Source: Bacillus sp. Xin1 (GTDB taxonomy: Bacteria; Bacillota; Bacilli; Bacillales; Bacillaceae_G). From it: a stretch of 64,000 nucleotides of DNA. The position numbers and the translations under genes are program-made. Shown piece after piece: positions 1 to 9,974 of the stretch. Position 1 is the stretch's first letter. Each line of letters starts with the position of its first letter. Where the stretch lies: assembly GCF_013314535.1 (NCBI RefSeq), contig NZ_JABUAE010000017.1, positions 29,474 to 93,473 on the forward strand, read 5' to 3'. The notes beneath the pieces are model-generated. The model saw only the letters and a list, made by a program, of their open reading frames with translations. It was not told the origin of the DNA and made no database searches.

Positions 1-267
1 GAAATCGTATATCCAAAAATTAATGAAGGTGCTTTTTCTCATGTGATGGATTATAAGAGTCAATTACAAGAATTAATTCAGCGTGATGGTAGCGGTAATA
101 TTGAGTATCAAATTTTGCAAGAAAAAGGACCTGCTCACAATCGAGAATTTGTGTCACGTGTTACATTAAATAGCGTGGCTCTTGGTCTTGGTAGCGGTAA
201 GTCAAAAAAAGAGGCAGAACAACAAGCTGCTGCAGAGGCGTTGAAAAAGTTAAAAGAACAATCATAA
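1..267 (+). CDS. rncS: Ribonuclease III, C-terminal part (cut by window start)
   Basis: The frame is open from base 1 and ends at the TAA at 265-267, so only the last 88 codons are present. They form the double-stranded RNA binding domain: the [11 protein letters not shown] start of the dsRBD, a central GPAHNREF loop, and the Lys/Ala-rich last helix ([18 protein letters not shown]). The family cleaves double-stranded RNA in rRNA precursors and other transcripts. The catalytic domain is upstream of the window. The order rncS-smc-ftsY is standard in Bacillus and supports the call. A strong hairpin follows the stop at once. Confidence 0.93.
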   Translation, partial: EIVYPKINEGAFSHVMDYKSQLQELIQRDGSGNIEYQILQEKGPAHNREFVSRVTLNSVALGLGSGKSKKEAEQQAAAEALKKLKEQS

Positions 268-296
268 GGAATCCCCCTTTATATGAGGGGGATTCC
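268..296 (+). terminator. Hairpin after rncS
   Basis: Perfect 11-bp stem (GGAATCCCCCT pairing with AGGGGGATTCC, loop of 7) starting one base after the rncS stop. The following T-run is weak, so termination may be incomplete and some transcription may continue into smc. Confidence 0.7.
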
Positions 297-416
297 TTGT
301 GCATAGAATGAAACTTTATTTTTATTTAGATATAAAAAAGATAAATATGAATCCGTGCAGTAGCTTGTTTTTACAGGCACAGACTATAACAACGGAGAAT
401 AGGGGGAAGGCCTTTC

Positions 417-3400
417 GTGTTTTTAAAGAGATTAGAAATAGCAGGATTTAAATCCTTCGCTGAGCGTGTATCTGTTGATTTTGTTCCGGGTGTAACATCT
501 GTAGTTGGTCCTAACGGGAGTGGAAAGAGTAATATTACCGATGCAATCCGCTGGGTACTTGGTGAACAATCTGCAAAATCATTACGCGGTGCAAAGATGG
601 AGGATATTATTTTTGCGGGAAGCGATACGCGAAAAGCAGTTAATGTTGCAGAAGTAACGTTAACTTTAAATAATGAAGATCAGCGTTTGCCAATTGAATA
701 TAATGAAGTATGTGTAACACGCCGTGTTTCTCGCTCAGGAGATAGTGACTTTTTTATTAATAAACAGTCTTGTCGATTAAAAGATATTGTTGATTTGTTT
801 ATGGACTCCGGTATGGGGCGAGAAGCTTTCTCGATTATTAGTCAAGGGAAAGTAGAAGAAATTTTAAGTAGTAAATCTGAAGAACGTCGTGGTGTATTTG
901 AAGAAGCGGCGGGCGTATTAAAATATAAACTTCGCAAAAAGAAAGCCGAAGGAAAATTAGCAGAAACACAAGAAAATTTAAATCGTGTGCAAGATATCAT
1001 TCATGAACTAAGTAGTCAAGTAGAGCCCCTTGAAAAACAGGCTTCTATTGCGAAAGACTATCTTGAGAAAAAAGAAGAACTAGAAAAAGTAGAAGCGGCT
1101 CTCATTGTATATGAAATTGAAGAATTACATGAAAAATGGGAAGCACTTAGAAAACAGTTTGGACACAATAAAGATGAAGAAGTAAAAATGTCAACGCACT
1201 TACAAAAAAGTGAAGCAGAGCTCGAAGAATTACGCGGACAATTGCAAGCGATTGATGAATCTGTAGATTCCTTGCAAGAAGTCCTCCTTCTTTCCAGTAA
1301 AGAGTTAGAAAAGTTAGAGGGACAGCGTGAATTGTTAAAGGAAAGAAAACAAAATGCAACAACGCATTGTGCGCAGCTTGAACAATTAATCATTGAGTTA
1401 ACAGAAAAAACTAAGGTTTATGATGGAGAAATCGAAACAAGTACGGAAGAACTCATGAATTTCGCAAATCAGGTAAAAGAGTTAGAGCAGAAGCTGCACG
1501 AAAATGAGAAACTTCTTTCTACATATGCAGAAAACCTGGAAGAGCAAATTGAGCATTTAAAAGGGGATTACATTGAACTTTTAAACCAACAAGCAAGTCA
1601 TCGCAACGAACTATCTATGCTTGAGGAACAATTTAAACAACAAAACTCTAAAAATCAACGCCTTGATGAAGAAAATGAAAAATATGTACAAATGCGTATG
1701 CAAATTACAGCTAAAAAGGCAAAACTTGTAGAGGGTTACGAACAAGTAAGAGAGAAAGTTACAAGCGTTATCACAAATATACAAAAAACAGAAGCGGCGC
1801 TTGGAAAATGTAAGACGCAATATAGTGAAAATGAAACAAAATTGTATCAAGCGTATCAATTTGTTCAACAAGCTCGCTCTCGAAAAGAAATGCTAGAAGA
1901 GATGCAAGAAGATTATTCTGGATTTTATCAAGGTGTACGTGAAGTATTGAAGGCCCGTGAAGGTAAATTACATGGTATTGAAGGTGCGGTAGCTGAGCTG
2001 CTTACTGTACCGAAGGAATATGAAATTGCAATGGAGATTGCACTTGGTGCAGCGATGCAACACGTTGTTGTACAAACAGAAGAGCATGCTCGCACGGCAA
2101 TTGCATTTTTGAAACAAAATCGCCATGGACGTGCAACGTTTTTACCGCAGGCTGTTATTAAGGGAAGGTCATTATCTTTTGAACAACTAAGAATGATAAA
2201 ACAACATCCATCATTTATAGGTGTTGCAGCAGAATTGGTACACTATAATAATAAATATGAAAATATAGTTTCAAATTTATTAGGAACAGTCGTTGTTGCG
2301 AAAGATTTAAGAGGTGCAAATGAGCTAGCGAAGCAGTTGCAATATCGTTACCGTATTGTAACGGTGGAAGGCGATGTTGTGAATCCTGGTGGTTCTATGA
2401 CTGGTGGAGCTGTAAAACAAGCGAAATCTTCTTTATTAGGACGACAGCGAGAATTAGAAGAGTGGAGTAAGAAGCTTGCTGAAATGGAAGAAAAAACTTC
2501 TAAATTAGAAAACTTCGTTAAAGCGCTAAAACAAGAAATTCAAGAAAAAGAAGTTAAAATAAAAGAGCTACGTTACGATGTGGAACAAGAGCGCGTAGAT
2601 GAGCAAAAGTTAAAAGAAGAAATTAATCAGCTAGAGTTAGAAGAGCACCGTATTAATGATCGTTTGTCTATCTATGATTTAGAAATAGAAGGCTTTCTAC
2701 AAGATCAAGTCAAGATGCAAGGGCGTAAAGAAGAATTAGAAGGAATTTTAGCGAGTCTTCAAAAAGATATCACAGGACTGGATGAAAAAATTGCTGACTT
2801 AACAAAGCAGAAAAGTGAGCAACATTCTTCGAAAGAAAAAGTTCAAATGGAGATGACGGAGTTGAAAGTACAAGCTGCAGAAAAGCAGCAACGTTTGTCC
2901 AATCAAAAAGAAAAAGTAGATCGCTTAACGAAAGAACAAGAAGAAACGCAGCGAACACTTGTAAAAACAAAGGAAGATCTAGCGTTTTTAAAGCAAGAAA
3001 TGACATCCAATTCGAGCGGTGAAGAGCAAATTACGAATATGATTGAAAAGAAAGCATACGATCGAAATCAAACATCGGAATTAATTAGTTCACGTCGTGA
3101 GCAACGCCTAACCCTACAGGAACGAGTAGAACATATAGAACGTGAAGTAAAAGAAACAAAAGGACGATATAAATATGTTCTTGAGATTCTAAAAGATCAA
3201 GAGGTGAAAATCAATCGTCTTGATGTTGAATTGGAAAATAGATTGCAACATTTACGTGAAACGTATACGATTTCATTTGAAGCAGCAAAACCGAAATATA
3301 CAATGACGATGCCTGCAGAGGATGCGCGTAAAAAGGTGAAATTAATTAAGTTATCCATCGAAGAGCTGGGAACAGTGAACTTAGGCGCAATCGATGAATA

Positions 3401-3989
3401 TGAACGTGTAGCCGAAAGACATACATTCTTGCTAGAACAACGGGATGACTTGGAAGAAGCGAAGGCGACATTGCACCAAGTTATAACGGAAATGGATGAA
3501 GAAATGAAAAAACGCTTTTCTACTACATTCCAAGCGATCAGAACAGAGTTCCAATCTGTATTCTGTGAATTGTTTGGAGGCGGAAGAGCAGATTTAGTAA
3601 TGACGAATCCGCAAGATTTATTAAATACGGGCATTGATATTGTAGCGCAGCCACCAGGTAAGAAATTGCAAAACTTAGGTTTATTGTCAGGTGGAGAACG
3701 TGCTTTAACTGCAATTGCATTGCTATTTGGTATTTTAAAAGTACGGCCTGTTCCGTTCTGCGTACTAGATGAGGTGGAGGCTGCTCTTGATGAAGCGAAT
3801 GTAGCTCGCTTTGCGCAGTATTTGAAGAAATTTAGTGATGAAACGCAGTTTATTGTGATTACACACCGAAAAGGTACAATGGAAGAGTCCGATGTACTGT
3901 ACGGAGTAACAATGCAAGAATCAGGTGTTTCTAAGCTTGTGTCCGTTCGATTAGGTGACGGAGAAGAAGAGCTTGTTACAAGTGAATAG
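417..3989 (+). CDS. smc: Chromosome partition protein SMC
   Basis: Structural maintenance of chromosomes ATPase of 1190 aa. It works as a dimer with ScpA and ScpB to compact and segregate the origin region. The N-terminal head has a Walker A motif (GPNGSGKSN, about residues 31-39). Two long Glu/Lys-rich coiled coils flank a hinge with the NPGGSMTGGA segment near residue 655. The C-terminal head has the ABC signature LLSGGERAL near residue 1090 and a Walker B ending in LDEVEAALDEANV. The start is GTG at 417, behind AGGGGGAAGG, and gives the family's MFLKRLEIAGFKSFA N-terminus. ftsY follows closely and is probably co-transcribed. Confidence 0.98.
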   Translation: MFLKRLEIAGFKSFAERVSVDFVPGVTSVVGPNGSGKSNITDAIRWVLGEQSAKSLRGAKMEDIIFAGSDTRKAVNVAEVTLTLNNEDQRLPIEYNEVCVTRRVSRSGDSDFFINKQSCRLKDIVDLFMDSGMGREAFSIISQGKVEEILSSKSEERRGVFEEAAGVLKYKLRKKKAEGKLAETQENLNRVQDIIHELSSQVEPLEKQASIAKDYLEKKEELEKVEAALIVYEIEELHEKWEALRKQFGHNKDEEVKMSTHLQKSEAELEELRGQLQAIDESVDSLQEVLLLSSKELEKLEGQRELLKERKQNATTHCAQLEQLIIELTEKTKVYDGEIETSTEELMNFANQVKELEQKLHENEKLLSTYAENLEEQIEHLKGDYIELLNQQASHRNELSMLEEQFKQQNSKNQRLDEENEKYVQMRMQITAKKAKLVEGYEQVREKVTSVITNIQKTEAALGKCKTQYSENETKLYQAYQFVQQARSRKEMLEEMQEDYSGFYQGVREVLKAREGKLHGIEGAVAELLTVPKEYEIAMEIALGAAMQHVVVQTEEHARTAIAFLKQNRHGRATFLPQAVIKGRSLSFEQLRMIKQHPSFIGVAAELVHYNNKYENIVSNLLGTVVVAKDLRGANELAKQLQYRYRIVTVEGDVVNPGGSMTGGAVKQAKSSLLGRQRELEEWSKKLAEMEEKTSKLENFVKALKQEIQEKEVKIKELRYDVEQERVDEQKLKEEINQLELEEHRINDRLSIYDLEIEGFLQDQVKMQGRKEELEGILASLQKDITGLDEKIADLTKQKSEQHSSKEKVQMEMTELKVQAAEKQQRLSNQKEKVDRLTKEQEETQRTLVKTKEDLAFLKQEMTSNSSGEEQITNMIEKKAYDRNQTSELISSRREQRLTLQERVEHIEREVKETKGRYKYVLEILKDQEVKINRLDVELENRLQHLRETYTISFEAAKPKYTMTMPAEDARKKVKLIKLSIEELGTVNLGAIDEYERVAERHTFLLEQRDDLEEAKATLHQVITEMDEEMKKRFSTTFQAIRTEFQSVFCELFGGGRADLVMTNPQDLLNTGIDIVAQPPGKKLQNLGLLSGGERALTAIALLFGILKVRPVPFCVLDEVEAALDEANVARFAQYLKKFSDETQFIVITHRKGTMEESDVLYGVTMQESGVSKLVSVRLGDGEEELVTSE

Positions 3990-4003
3990 GAAGGATGAGA
4001 AGA

Positions 4004-4993
4004 ATGAGTTTCTTTAAAAAGTTGAAAGAAAAGATTTCAAAACAAACAGATACTGTAACAGAAAAATTTAAACAGGGGTTAGAAAAAACGAGAAATTCAT
4101 TTGCGGATAAAGTAAATGATTTAGTATATCGCTATCGTAAAGTCGATGAGGATTTCTTTGAAGAATTGGAAGAAATTTTAATTGGTGCAGATGTTGGTGT
4201 TGCAACAGTAATGGAGCTTATCGATCAGCTGAAAGAAGAAGTGCAGCGTCGTAACATTCAAGATCCAAAGGAAGTACAGGCTGTTATCTCAGAGAAATTA
4301 GTAGGAATTTACAAAGGTGACGAAGAGTTCAGTAATGAAATTAACATGCAACAAGATCAATTAACGGTTATTTTATTTGTTGGTGTTAATGGTGTTGGAA
4401 AAACGACAACAATTGGTAAAATGGCTCATAAGTTTAAATCGGAAGGTAAGTCTGTTTTATTAGCAGCAGGGGATACGTTCCGTGCAGGAGCGATTGAACA
4501 GCTAGAAGTATGGGGAGATCGCGTTGGTGTGGAAGTAATTAAGCAAGGGTCTGGTTCTGATCCAGCAGCTGTTATGTATGATGCTGTTCAAGCAGCAAAA
4601 GCACGTAAAGTAGATGTCTTGCTATGTGATACGGCAGGGCGGTTGCAAAATAAAGTAAATTTAATGAAAGAACTAGAAAAGGTAAAACGTGTTATTGAAC
4701 GCGAAGTTCCCGGTGCTCCTCATGAAGTTTTGCTTGTTATTGATGCAACGACAGGACAAAATGGTTTAAGTCAAGCAAAAACATTCCGCGAAGCAACGAA
4801 TGTTTCAGGTATTGTTTTAACGAAATTAGATGGAACTGCTAAAGGTGGTATTGTACTAGCAATTCGTAATGAGATGGACGTACCAGTGAAGTTTGTTGGA
4901 CTTGGAGAACAAATGGACGACTTGCAGCAATTTGATCCAGAACAATATGTGTACGGTTTATTTGCGAACTTAGTAGAAAAAGAAGAAGTATAA
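4004..4993 (+). CDS. ftsY: Signal recognition particle receptor FtsY
   Basis: SRP receptor GTPase of 329 aa that docks the Ffh-ribosome complex at the membrane. The N-terminal helical NG region is followed by the G1 motif GVNGVGKTTT (about residue 127), DTAGR (about 209) and TKLDGTAKGG. The long acidic A domain of enterobacterial FtsY is absent, as is usual in Bacillus. An in-frame ATG lies at 3995, but the ATG at 4004 sits at the right distance from AAGGATGAG and gives the family N-terminus MSFFKKLKEK. It ends the smc-ftsY unit and a strong terminator follows. Confidence 0.97.
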   Translation: MSFFKKLKEKISKQTDTVTEKFKQGLEKTRNSFADKVNDLVYRYRKVDEDFFEELEEILIGADVGVATVMELIDQLKEEVQRRNIQDPKEVQAVISEKLVGIYKGDEEFSNEINMQQDQLTVILFVGVNGVGKTTTIGKMAHKFKSEGKSVLLAAGDTFRAGAIEQLEVWGDRVGVEVIKQGSGSDPAAVMYDAVQAAKARKVDVLLCDTAGRLQNKVNLMKELEKVKRVIEREVPGAPHEVLLVIDATTGQNGLSQAKTFREATNVSGIVLTKLDGTAKGGIVLAIRNEMDVPVKFVGLGEQMDDLQQFDPEQYVYGLFANLVEKEEV

Positions 4994-5000
4994 AGTGAAA

Positions 5001-5026
5001 GAAGCGGTATTCCCGCTTCTTTTTTA
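5001..5026 (+). terminator. Rho-independent terminator after ftsY
   Basis: GAAGCGG pairs with CCGCTTC around a 5-base loop and is followed by seven T. Confidence 0.9.
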
Positions 5027-5055
5027 TAAAAAATATAAGATGTTAAGAAAAAAAC

Positions 5056-5084
5056 TTGACACTCTTTTATACTCCATGTAAACT
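5056..5084 (+). promoter_or_regulatory. SigA-type promoter for ylxM-ffh
   Basis: TTGACA at 5056-5061, a 17-base spacer and TAAACT at 5079-5084. It lies just after the ftsY terminator and about 43 bases before ylxM. Confidence 0.75.
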
Positions 5085-5126
5085 AATCCATGTAAAGGGA
5101 AATCACTTAACAAAGGATGATCCAAC

Positions 5127-5459
5127 ATGCTCGAAAAAACAACGAGAATGAATTATTTATTTGATTTTTATCAATCGTTGTTAACGCAAAAACAAAGAAG
5201 TTATATGTCGCTTTATTATTTAGATGATTTATCTCTTGGTGAAATTGCGGAAGAATTTGATGTAAGTCGCCAAGCCGTGTATGATAACATTAAACGGACT
5301 GAAGCGATGCTTGAAGAATATGAAGAAAAATTAGTATTACTTCAAAAGTTTCAAGAGCGACAGCGACTTGTTGCAAAGCTTAAACAGCTAATCAGCGAAG
5401 AAGAGCATGTGAATGAAGAAATGAAACAAGTTGTTGAAGCTATCGAAAAATTAGATTAG
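5127..5459 (+). CDS. ylxM: YlxM family helix-turn-helix protein (SRP-associated)
   Basis: Protein of 110 aa with a sigma-region-4-like helix-turn-helix (about residues 22-55; motif [21 protein letters not shown]) and a Glu/Lys-rich C-terminal helix. The family is encoded directly before ffh across Firmicutes and is regarded as an SRP-associated factor. Its exact role is not shown by the sequence. The stop is 12 bases before ffh, so the two are co-transcribed from the promoter at 5056. Confidence 0.93.
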
Positions 5460-5471
5460 GAGGGCGGCAAT

Positions 5472-6821
5472 ATGGCATTTGAAGGATTAGCCGACCGACT
5501 TCAACAGACGATGCAAAAAATCCGCGGCAAAGGAAAAGTTTCTGAAGCCGATGTGAAAGAAATGATGAGAGAAGTTCGTCTTGCTCTTTTAGAAGCGGAT
5601 GTTAACTTTAAAGTAGTAAAAGATTTTGTAAAGCGTGTGTCTGAGCGTGCTGTCGGACAAGATGTAATGAAAAGTTTGACACCTGGACAACAAGTAATTA
5701 AAGTTGTACAGGAAGAACTGACAGAACTTATGGGCGGAGAGCAAAGTAAAATCGCTGTCGCTAATAAGCCACCAACTGTTATTATGATGGTTGGACTTCA
5801 AGGGGCAGGTAAAACAACGACAACAGGTAAGCTAGCGAATTTGCTTCGTAAAAAGCATAATCGTAAACCGATGCTTGTTGCGGCAGATATTTACCGTCCA
5901 GCAGCAATTAAACAGCTTGAAACATTAGGGAAGCAATTGGACATGCCTGTTTTCTCATTAGGAGATCAAGTAAGTCCTGTTGAAATTGCGAAACAAGCGA
6001 TTGCAAAAGCAAAAGAAGATCATCATGATTATGTTTTAATCGATACGGCAGGTCGTCTGCATATTGATGAAGAACTAATGGATGAATTAGCGAAAGTGAA
6101 AGAAGTTGCGAAACCGGATGAAATCTTCCTAGTTGTCGATGCGATGACAGGACAAGATGCAGTCAATGTTGCACAAAGCTTCCATGAACAGTTAGGTTTA
6201 ACAGGTGTTGTTTTAACGAAATTAGATGGTGATACGCGCGGTGGTGCAGCATTATCTATTAAAGCAGTAACAAACACACCAATTAAATTTGCTGGTATGG
6301 GTGAGAAGTTAGATGCAATTGAAGCGTTCCATCCTGAACGCATGGCATCTCGTATTTTAGGGATGGGTGACGTTCTAACATTAATTGAAAAAGCGCAAGC
6401 TACAGTTGATGAAGAAAAAGCAAAAGAACTTGAGCAAAAAATGCGTACGCTTTCGTTTACACTTGACGATTTTCTAGAGCAACTTGGACAAGTGCGTCAA
6501 CTTGGACCGCTTGATGAATTGCTAGGAATGCTTCCTGGTGCAAATAAAATTAAAGGGCTGAAAAATGCACAAGTTGATGAAAAACAAATTGGGCATATTG
6601 AGGCAATTATTCGTTCTATGACAATCTTAGAGCGAGAACAACCGGAAATAATCAATGCTAGTCGTAAAAAACGTATTGCCAAAGGTAGCGGTACAACCGT
6701 ACAAGAAATCAATCGTCTACTGAAACAGTTTGAAGATATGAAGAAAATGATGAAGACGATGACAGGCATGCAAAAAGGTAAGAAAAAAGGACTAGGTGGA
6801 TTGAAGTTTCCATTTATGTAA
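5472..6821 (+). CDS. ffh: Signal recognition particle protein Ffh
   Basis: SRP54 GTPase of 449 aa that binds 4.5S/6S-type SRP RNA and signal peptides on nascent chains. The N domain leads to the G domain with GLQGAGKTTT (about residue 108), DTAGR and TKLDGDTRGG. The C-terminal M domain is methionine-rich and ends in a basic tail (about residues 300-449). AGGAGGGCGGC precedes the ATG. The partner receptor FtsY is encoded upstream in the same window. Confidence 0.98.
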   Translation: MAFEGLADRLQQTMQKIRGKGKVSEADVKEMMREVRLALLEADVNFKVVKDFVKRVSERAVGQDVMKSLTPGQQVIKVVQEELTELMGGEQSKIAVANKPPTVIMMVGLQGAGKTTTTGKLANLLRKKHNRKPMLVAADIYRPAAIKQLETLGKQLDMPVFSLGDQVSPVEIAKQAIAKAKEDHHDYVLIDTAGRLHIDEELMDELAKVKEVAKPDEIFLVVDAMTGQDAVNVAQSFHEQLGLTGVVLTKLDGDTRGGAALSIKAVTNTPIKFAGMGEKLDAIEAFHPERMASRILGMGDVLTLIEKAQATVDEEKAKELEQKMRTLSFTLDDFLEQLGQVRQLGPLDELLGMLPGANKIKGLKNAQVDEKQIGHIEAIIRSMTILEREQPEIINASRKKRIAKGSGTTVQEINRLLKQFEDMKKMMKTMTGMQKGKKKGLGGLKFPFM

Positions 6822-6922
6822 GGAAAAAAAGATGGCTCTGTTAAGAAAAAATACTTTACAAAGCAATAGTCTTTTTGCTAATATAATTATCTGTGTGAAA
6901 TAAATTCGGAGGTGCTTTATAA

Positions 6923-7195
6923 ATGGCAGTTAAAATTCGTTTAAAACGTATGGGAGCTAAAAAAACTCCTTTCTATCGTGTAGTTGTTGCAGATTCTCGT
7001 TCTCCTCGTGACGGACGTTTCATTGAGGAAATCGGTACTTACAATCCAGTTGCTCAACCAGCTGAAGTAAAAATCGACGAAGAAGCAGCATTAAAATGGT
7101 TAGGAAACGGTGCGAAACCATCTGATACAGTTCGTAATCTTTTCTCTAACCAAGGTATCATGGAGAAATTCCACTTATCTAAACAAGGTAAGTAA
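6923..7195 (+). CDS. rpsP: 30S ribosomal protein S16
   Basis: 90 aa, the usual length for bS16, with the family N-terminus [18 protein letters not shown] and the [18 protein letters not shown] segment. It follows GGAGGTG. It heads the rpsP-khpA-rimM-trmD-rplS order typical of Firmicutes, in which a ribosomal protein is grouped with 16S and tRNA processing factors. Confidence 0.98.
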
Positions 7196-7209
7196 TTGAG
7201 GCAATGACT

Positions 7210-7437
7210 ATGAAAGGGTTAATCGAAACGATCGTCAAGCCTCTTGTAGATCATCCTGAAGATGTAAAGGTTACACAGGAACTTTGCAGCGGAGAGATAA
7301 AATATCGATTAACTGTACATCCTGAGGATGTTGGGAAAGTCATTGGAAAGCAAGGGCGGGTTGCAAAAGCGATTCGAATGCTCTTGTATTCAGTGGGACA
7401 TCATAATCATGAAAAAGTTACACTGGAAATTCAATAA
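7210..7437 (+). CDS. khpA: KH-domain RNA-binding protein (YlqC/KhpA)
   Basis: 75-aa single KH domain with the GKVIGKQGRVAKAIR signature (GXXG loop) in the middle. KhpA proteins bind RNA, often paired with KhpB/Jag, and affect cell length and division in Gram-positive bacteria. The start is placed at the ATG at 7210 because GAGG at 7198-7201 is 8 bases upstream. An in-frame ATG at 7204 is only 2 bases from it. rpsP ends 14 bases before. Confidence 0.93.
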   Translation: MKGLIETIVKPLVDHPEDVKVTQELCSGEIKYRLTVHPEDVGKVIGKQGRVAKAIRMLLYSVGHHNHEKVTLEIQ

Positions 7438-7442
7438 ATATG

Positions 7443-7475
7443 AAAAGGGCGAGGATTTATTCCTCTCCCTTTTTT
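7443..7475 (+). terminator. Terminator after khpA
   Basis: AAGGG-C-GAGGA pairs with TCCTC-T-CCCTT, followed by T5. It separates rpsP-khpA from rimM, although read-through is likely. Confidence 0.85.
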
Positions 7476-7557
7476 AACATTTTAAGAGAAGTTGCATGTT
7501 CCATATATGGAATGGAGATGCTTAAAATATATAGAAAACAGGGGTGACATGCTGTTT

Positions 7558-8073
7558 ATGACAAAATGGTTTAACGTAGGGAAAATTGTAAATACTCATG
7601 GTGTAAGAGGAGAAATTCGTGTCATTTCTCGTACTGATTTTCCAGAAGAGCGATATAAGGTAGGAAATACGCTATACATATGGAGTGATAAAGGGACAGA
7701 ACCGCTCCCAGTAAAAATCACTTCTCATCGTCAACATAAAACATTCGATTTATTGACATTCGAAGGATATGGGAATGTAGATGAAGTAGAGAAGTTTAAA
7801 GGCTCCTTATTAAAAGTGCCAGAAGAACAATTGGGTGAACTTGCTGAAGGTGAGTATTATTACCATGAAATTATTGGTTGTAACGTTGTAACAGAGGATG
7901 GAGAGGCGTTAGGTACGATAAAAGAGATTCTATCTCCTGGCGCGAATGATGTATGGGTAATTAAACGTCCGAAAGGGCAAGATCTTTTAATCCCATACAT
8001 TGATGATGTTGTACTGCAAGTTAACATCGAAAATAAACTAGTAACCATTCATGTAATGGAAGGATTGCTATAA
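7558..8073 (+). CDS. rimM: 16S rRNA processing protein RimM
   Basis: 171-aa ribosome maturation factor that binds S19 and helps 30S head assembly. It shows the N-terminal RimM domain ([15 protein letters not shown], then the [20 protein letters not shown] region) and a C-terminal PRC-barrel ([28 protein letters not shown]). ATG 7558 gives the family start MTKWFNVGK and sits 10 bases from GGGGTGA. An in-frame ATG at 7549 is only one base from that site and is less likely. The stop overlaps the trmD start as TAATG. Confidence 0.96.
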   Translation: MTKWFNVGKIVNTHGVRGEIRVISRTDFPEERYKVGNTLYIWSDKGTEPLPVKITSHRQHKTFDLLTFEGYGNVDEVEKFKGSLLKVPEEQLGELAEGEYYYHEIIGCNVVTEDGEALGTIKEILSPGANDVWVIKRPKGQDLLIPYIDDVVLQVNIENKLVTIHVMEGLL

Positions 8074-8807
8074 TGAAAATTGATATTTTAACATTATTTC
8101 CAGAGATGTTCACTGGTGTGTTTGGATCTTCGATTTTAAAAAAAGCGCAAGAAAAAGAGGCAGTGGAGCTTAGAGTTGTAAACTTTCGAGATTATACTAC
8201 AAGTAAACATAATAGTGTAGATGATTATCCATATGGCGGTGGGGCAGGTATGGTTTTAACTCCGCAGCCAATCTTTGATGCTGTAGAAGAATTAACGAAA
8301 GAAACAGAGCGTAAACCAAGAGTCGTGTTAATGTGCCCGCAAGGAGAACGCTTTACGCAGAAAAAGGCAGAAGAGTTTGCTAGCGAAGAACATGTTATTT
8401 TTGTATGTGGTCATTATGAAGGGTATGACGAACGGATTCGTAAACATCTTGTAACAGATGAGATTTCTATTGGTGATTATGTGTTAACGGGCGGAGAATT
8501 AGCGTCTATGGTTGTTACGGATAGCGTTGTACGTCTTTTGCCGGGCGTGCTAGGTAATCAGAATTCACAGATCGAGGATTCTTTTAGTACTGGCTTATTA
8601 GAACATCCACATTACACGCGCCCTGCTGATTTTCGTGGTATGAAGGTACCGGATGTACTTATGTCAGGAAATCATAAGCATATCGAAGAATGGCGCCATA
8701 AAGAATCATTGCGCCGTACATATACGCGTAGACCGGATTTACTTGAAGAACGCGAGTTATCGAAACAAGAAGAAAAATGGCTTGAGCAGATTAAAGAAGA
8801 ACGATAA
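8073..8807 (+). CDS. trmD: tRNA (guanine37-N1)-methyltransferase TrmD
   Basis: 244-aa SPOUT methyltransferase that makes m1G37 in tRNAs and so prevents +1 frameshifting. It shows the [11 protein letters not shown]-terminus, [20 protein letters not shown] and the trefoil-knot SAM site ([15 protein letters not shown]). It is translationally coupled to rimM by a one-base overlap. Confidence 0.98.
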   Translation: MKIDILTLFPEMFTGVFGSSILKKAQEKEAVELRVVNFRDYTTSKHNSVDDYPYGGGAGMVLTPQPIFDAVEELTKETERKPRVVLMCPQGERFTQKKAEEFASEEHVIFVCGHYEGYDERIRKHLVTDEISIGDYVLTGGELASMVVTDSVVRLLPGVLGNQNSQIEDSFSTGLLEHPHYTRPADFRGMKVPDVLMSGNHKHIEEWRHKESLRRTYTRRPDLLEERELSKQEEKWLEQIKEER

Positions 8808-8948
8808 CAACTTCATATATTTTCTATTGCAACAGGCCTAGCGATATGTTATTATAACATTTGTGCTACTGAAAGCAGTAGCCGTATTAACGATGTTCCG
8901 CTGTAATTTATTAATGACTTTATAAGAGCATCTGTTTAAAGGAGAGAA
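8808..8948 (+). ncRNA. Candidate L19 (rplS) leader RNA
   Basis: The 147 bases before rplS hold a perfect 7-bp hairpin (GCTACTG at 8865, CAGTAGC at 8876, loop AAAG) and further short inverted repeats such as GTTAttaTAAC. Bacillus rplS is known to have an autoregulatory leader in this place. I recognise it by position and structure only. Confidence 0.5.
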
Positions 8949-8954
8949 TTGAAT

Positions 8955-9299
8955 ATGCAACAATTAATCGCAGAAATTACAAAAGGCCAATTAAAAACTG
9001 ACCTACCTTCATTCCGTCCTGGTGACACTTTACGTGTACACGTAAAAGTAGTTGAGGGTACTCGTGAGAGAATTCAGCTTTTTGAAGGTGTTGTAATTAA
9101 ACGTCGTGGTGGCGGAATTAGTGAAACGTTCACAGTTCGTAAGATTTCTTACGGTGTAGGTGTTGAGCGTACATTCCCAATTCACACACCAAGAATCGCG
9201 AAAATCGAAGTACTTCGCCGTGGTAAAGTACGTCGTGCTAAGTTATACTACTTACGTAACCTTCGCGGTAAAGCAGCACGTATTAAAGAAATTCGATAA
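8955..9299 (+). CDS. rplS: 50S ribosomal protein L19
   Basis: 114 aa, the normal bL19 length, with the [22 protein letters not shown] segment, [13 protein letters not shown] and the Arg-rich C-terminus. ATG 8955 is 8 bases behind AAAGGAGAG. The in-frame TTG at 8949 is too close. bL19 lies at the 30S-50S interface. Confidence 0.98.
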   Translation: MQQLIAEITKGQLKTDLPSFRPGDTLRVHVKVVEGTRERIQLFEGVVIKRRGGGISETFTVRKISYGVGVERTFPIHTPRIAKIEVLRRGKVRRAKLYYLRNLRGKAARIKEIR

Positions 9300-9308
9300 G
9301 ACATGTAT

Positions 9309-9339
9309 GGGAGCTTGTAAATGCACAAGCTCCCTTTTT
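9309..9339 (+). terminator. Terminator after rplS
   Basis: Perfect 10-bp stem (GGGAGCTTGT / ACAAGCTCCC), 6-base loop, then T5. Confidence 0.92.
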
Positions 9340-9400
9340 CCAATCTATATGAAATTTTGATATAATACGGGCAGCTTACATAATTGTGGAGGGGAAATAC

Positions 9401-9952
9401 ATGAAGAAAGAGAAGAGTTCGCTTTGGGAATGGATAAAAGCAATTTTGATTGCTGTCGTGTTAGCTGGTGTCATTAGACAGTTTTTCTTTGCACCAATTC
9501 TTGTAGATGGTGTATCAATGTCACCGACGTTACATGATCGTGATCGAATGATCGTCAATAAAATTGGCTATCACATTGGAGAACCGAAACATTTTGACAT
9601 AATCGTATTCCGAGCAACAGAAGAAAAAGATTATATTAAACGTGTTATCGGCTTGCCGGGCGATGAAATTGAGTATCGTAATGATACACTCTATATTAAC
9701 GGAAAACCTTATGAGGAACCGTATTTAGACAAGCAGAAAAAACAACTTGCTGATGGACCACTTACATATGATTTTAAGCTTGAAGAGATTATAGGTAAAA
9801 AAACTGTTCCTAAAGGTCAATTATTTGTACTAGGTGACAATCGTCGTTTTAGTAAAGATAGTCGTACCATTGGAACAATTTCAATGGACCAAGTAATTGG
9901 AGAAGCAAATATGTTATATTGGCCGTTAAAAGATGCACGTATTGTGAAATAA
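9401..9952 (+). CDS. lepB: Type I signal peptidase (Sip/LepB family)
   Basis: 183-aa membrane serine protease that removes signal peptides from secreted pre-proteins. One N-terminal membrane segment (about residues 12-31) is followed by the SMSPTL box with catalytic Ser39 and the [11 protein letters not shown] box with the general base Lys80. [11 protein letters not shown] is the conserved box E. ATG 9401 lies 7 bases after GGAGGGG; the upstream GTG at 9386 precedes that site. A TATAAT at 9361 suggests an own promoter. A short Sip-type enzyme with one N-terminal anchor is usual in Bacillus. Confidence 0.95.
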   Translation: MKKEKSSLWEWIKAILIAVVLAGVIRQFFFAPILVDGVSMSPTLHDRDRMIVNKIGYHIGEPKHFDIIVFRATEEKDYIKRVIGLPGDEIEYRNDTLYINGKPYEEPYLDKQKKQLADGPLTYDFKLEEIIGKKTVPKGQLFVLGDNRRFSKDSRTIGTISMDQVIGEANMLYWPLKDARIVK

Positions 9953-9974
9953 ACGAAAAAAAGAAGGTGGCAAC

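Noticed and set aside
6852-6890. Strong promoter before rpsP (TTTACA...TATAAT)
   Set aside because: The best -35 and -10 are 21 bases apart. A promoter may exist there, but the sequence does not fix it.
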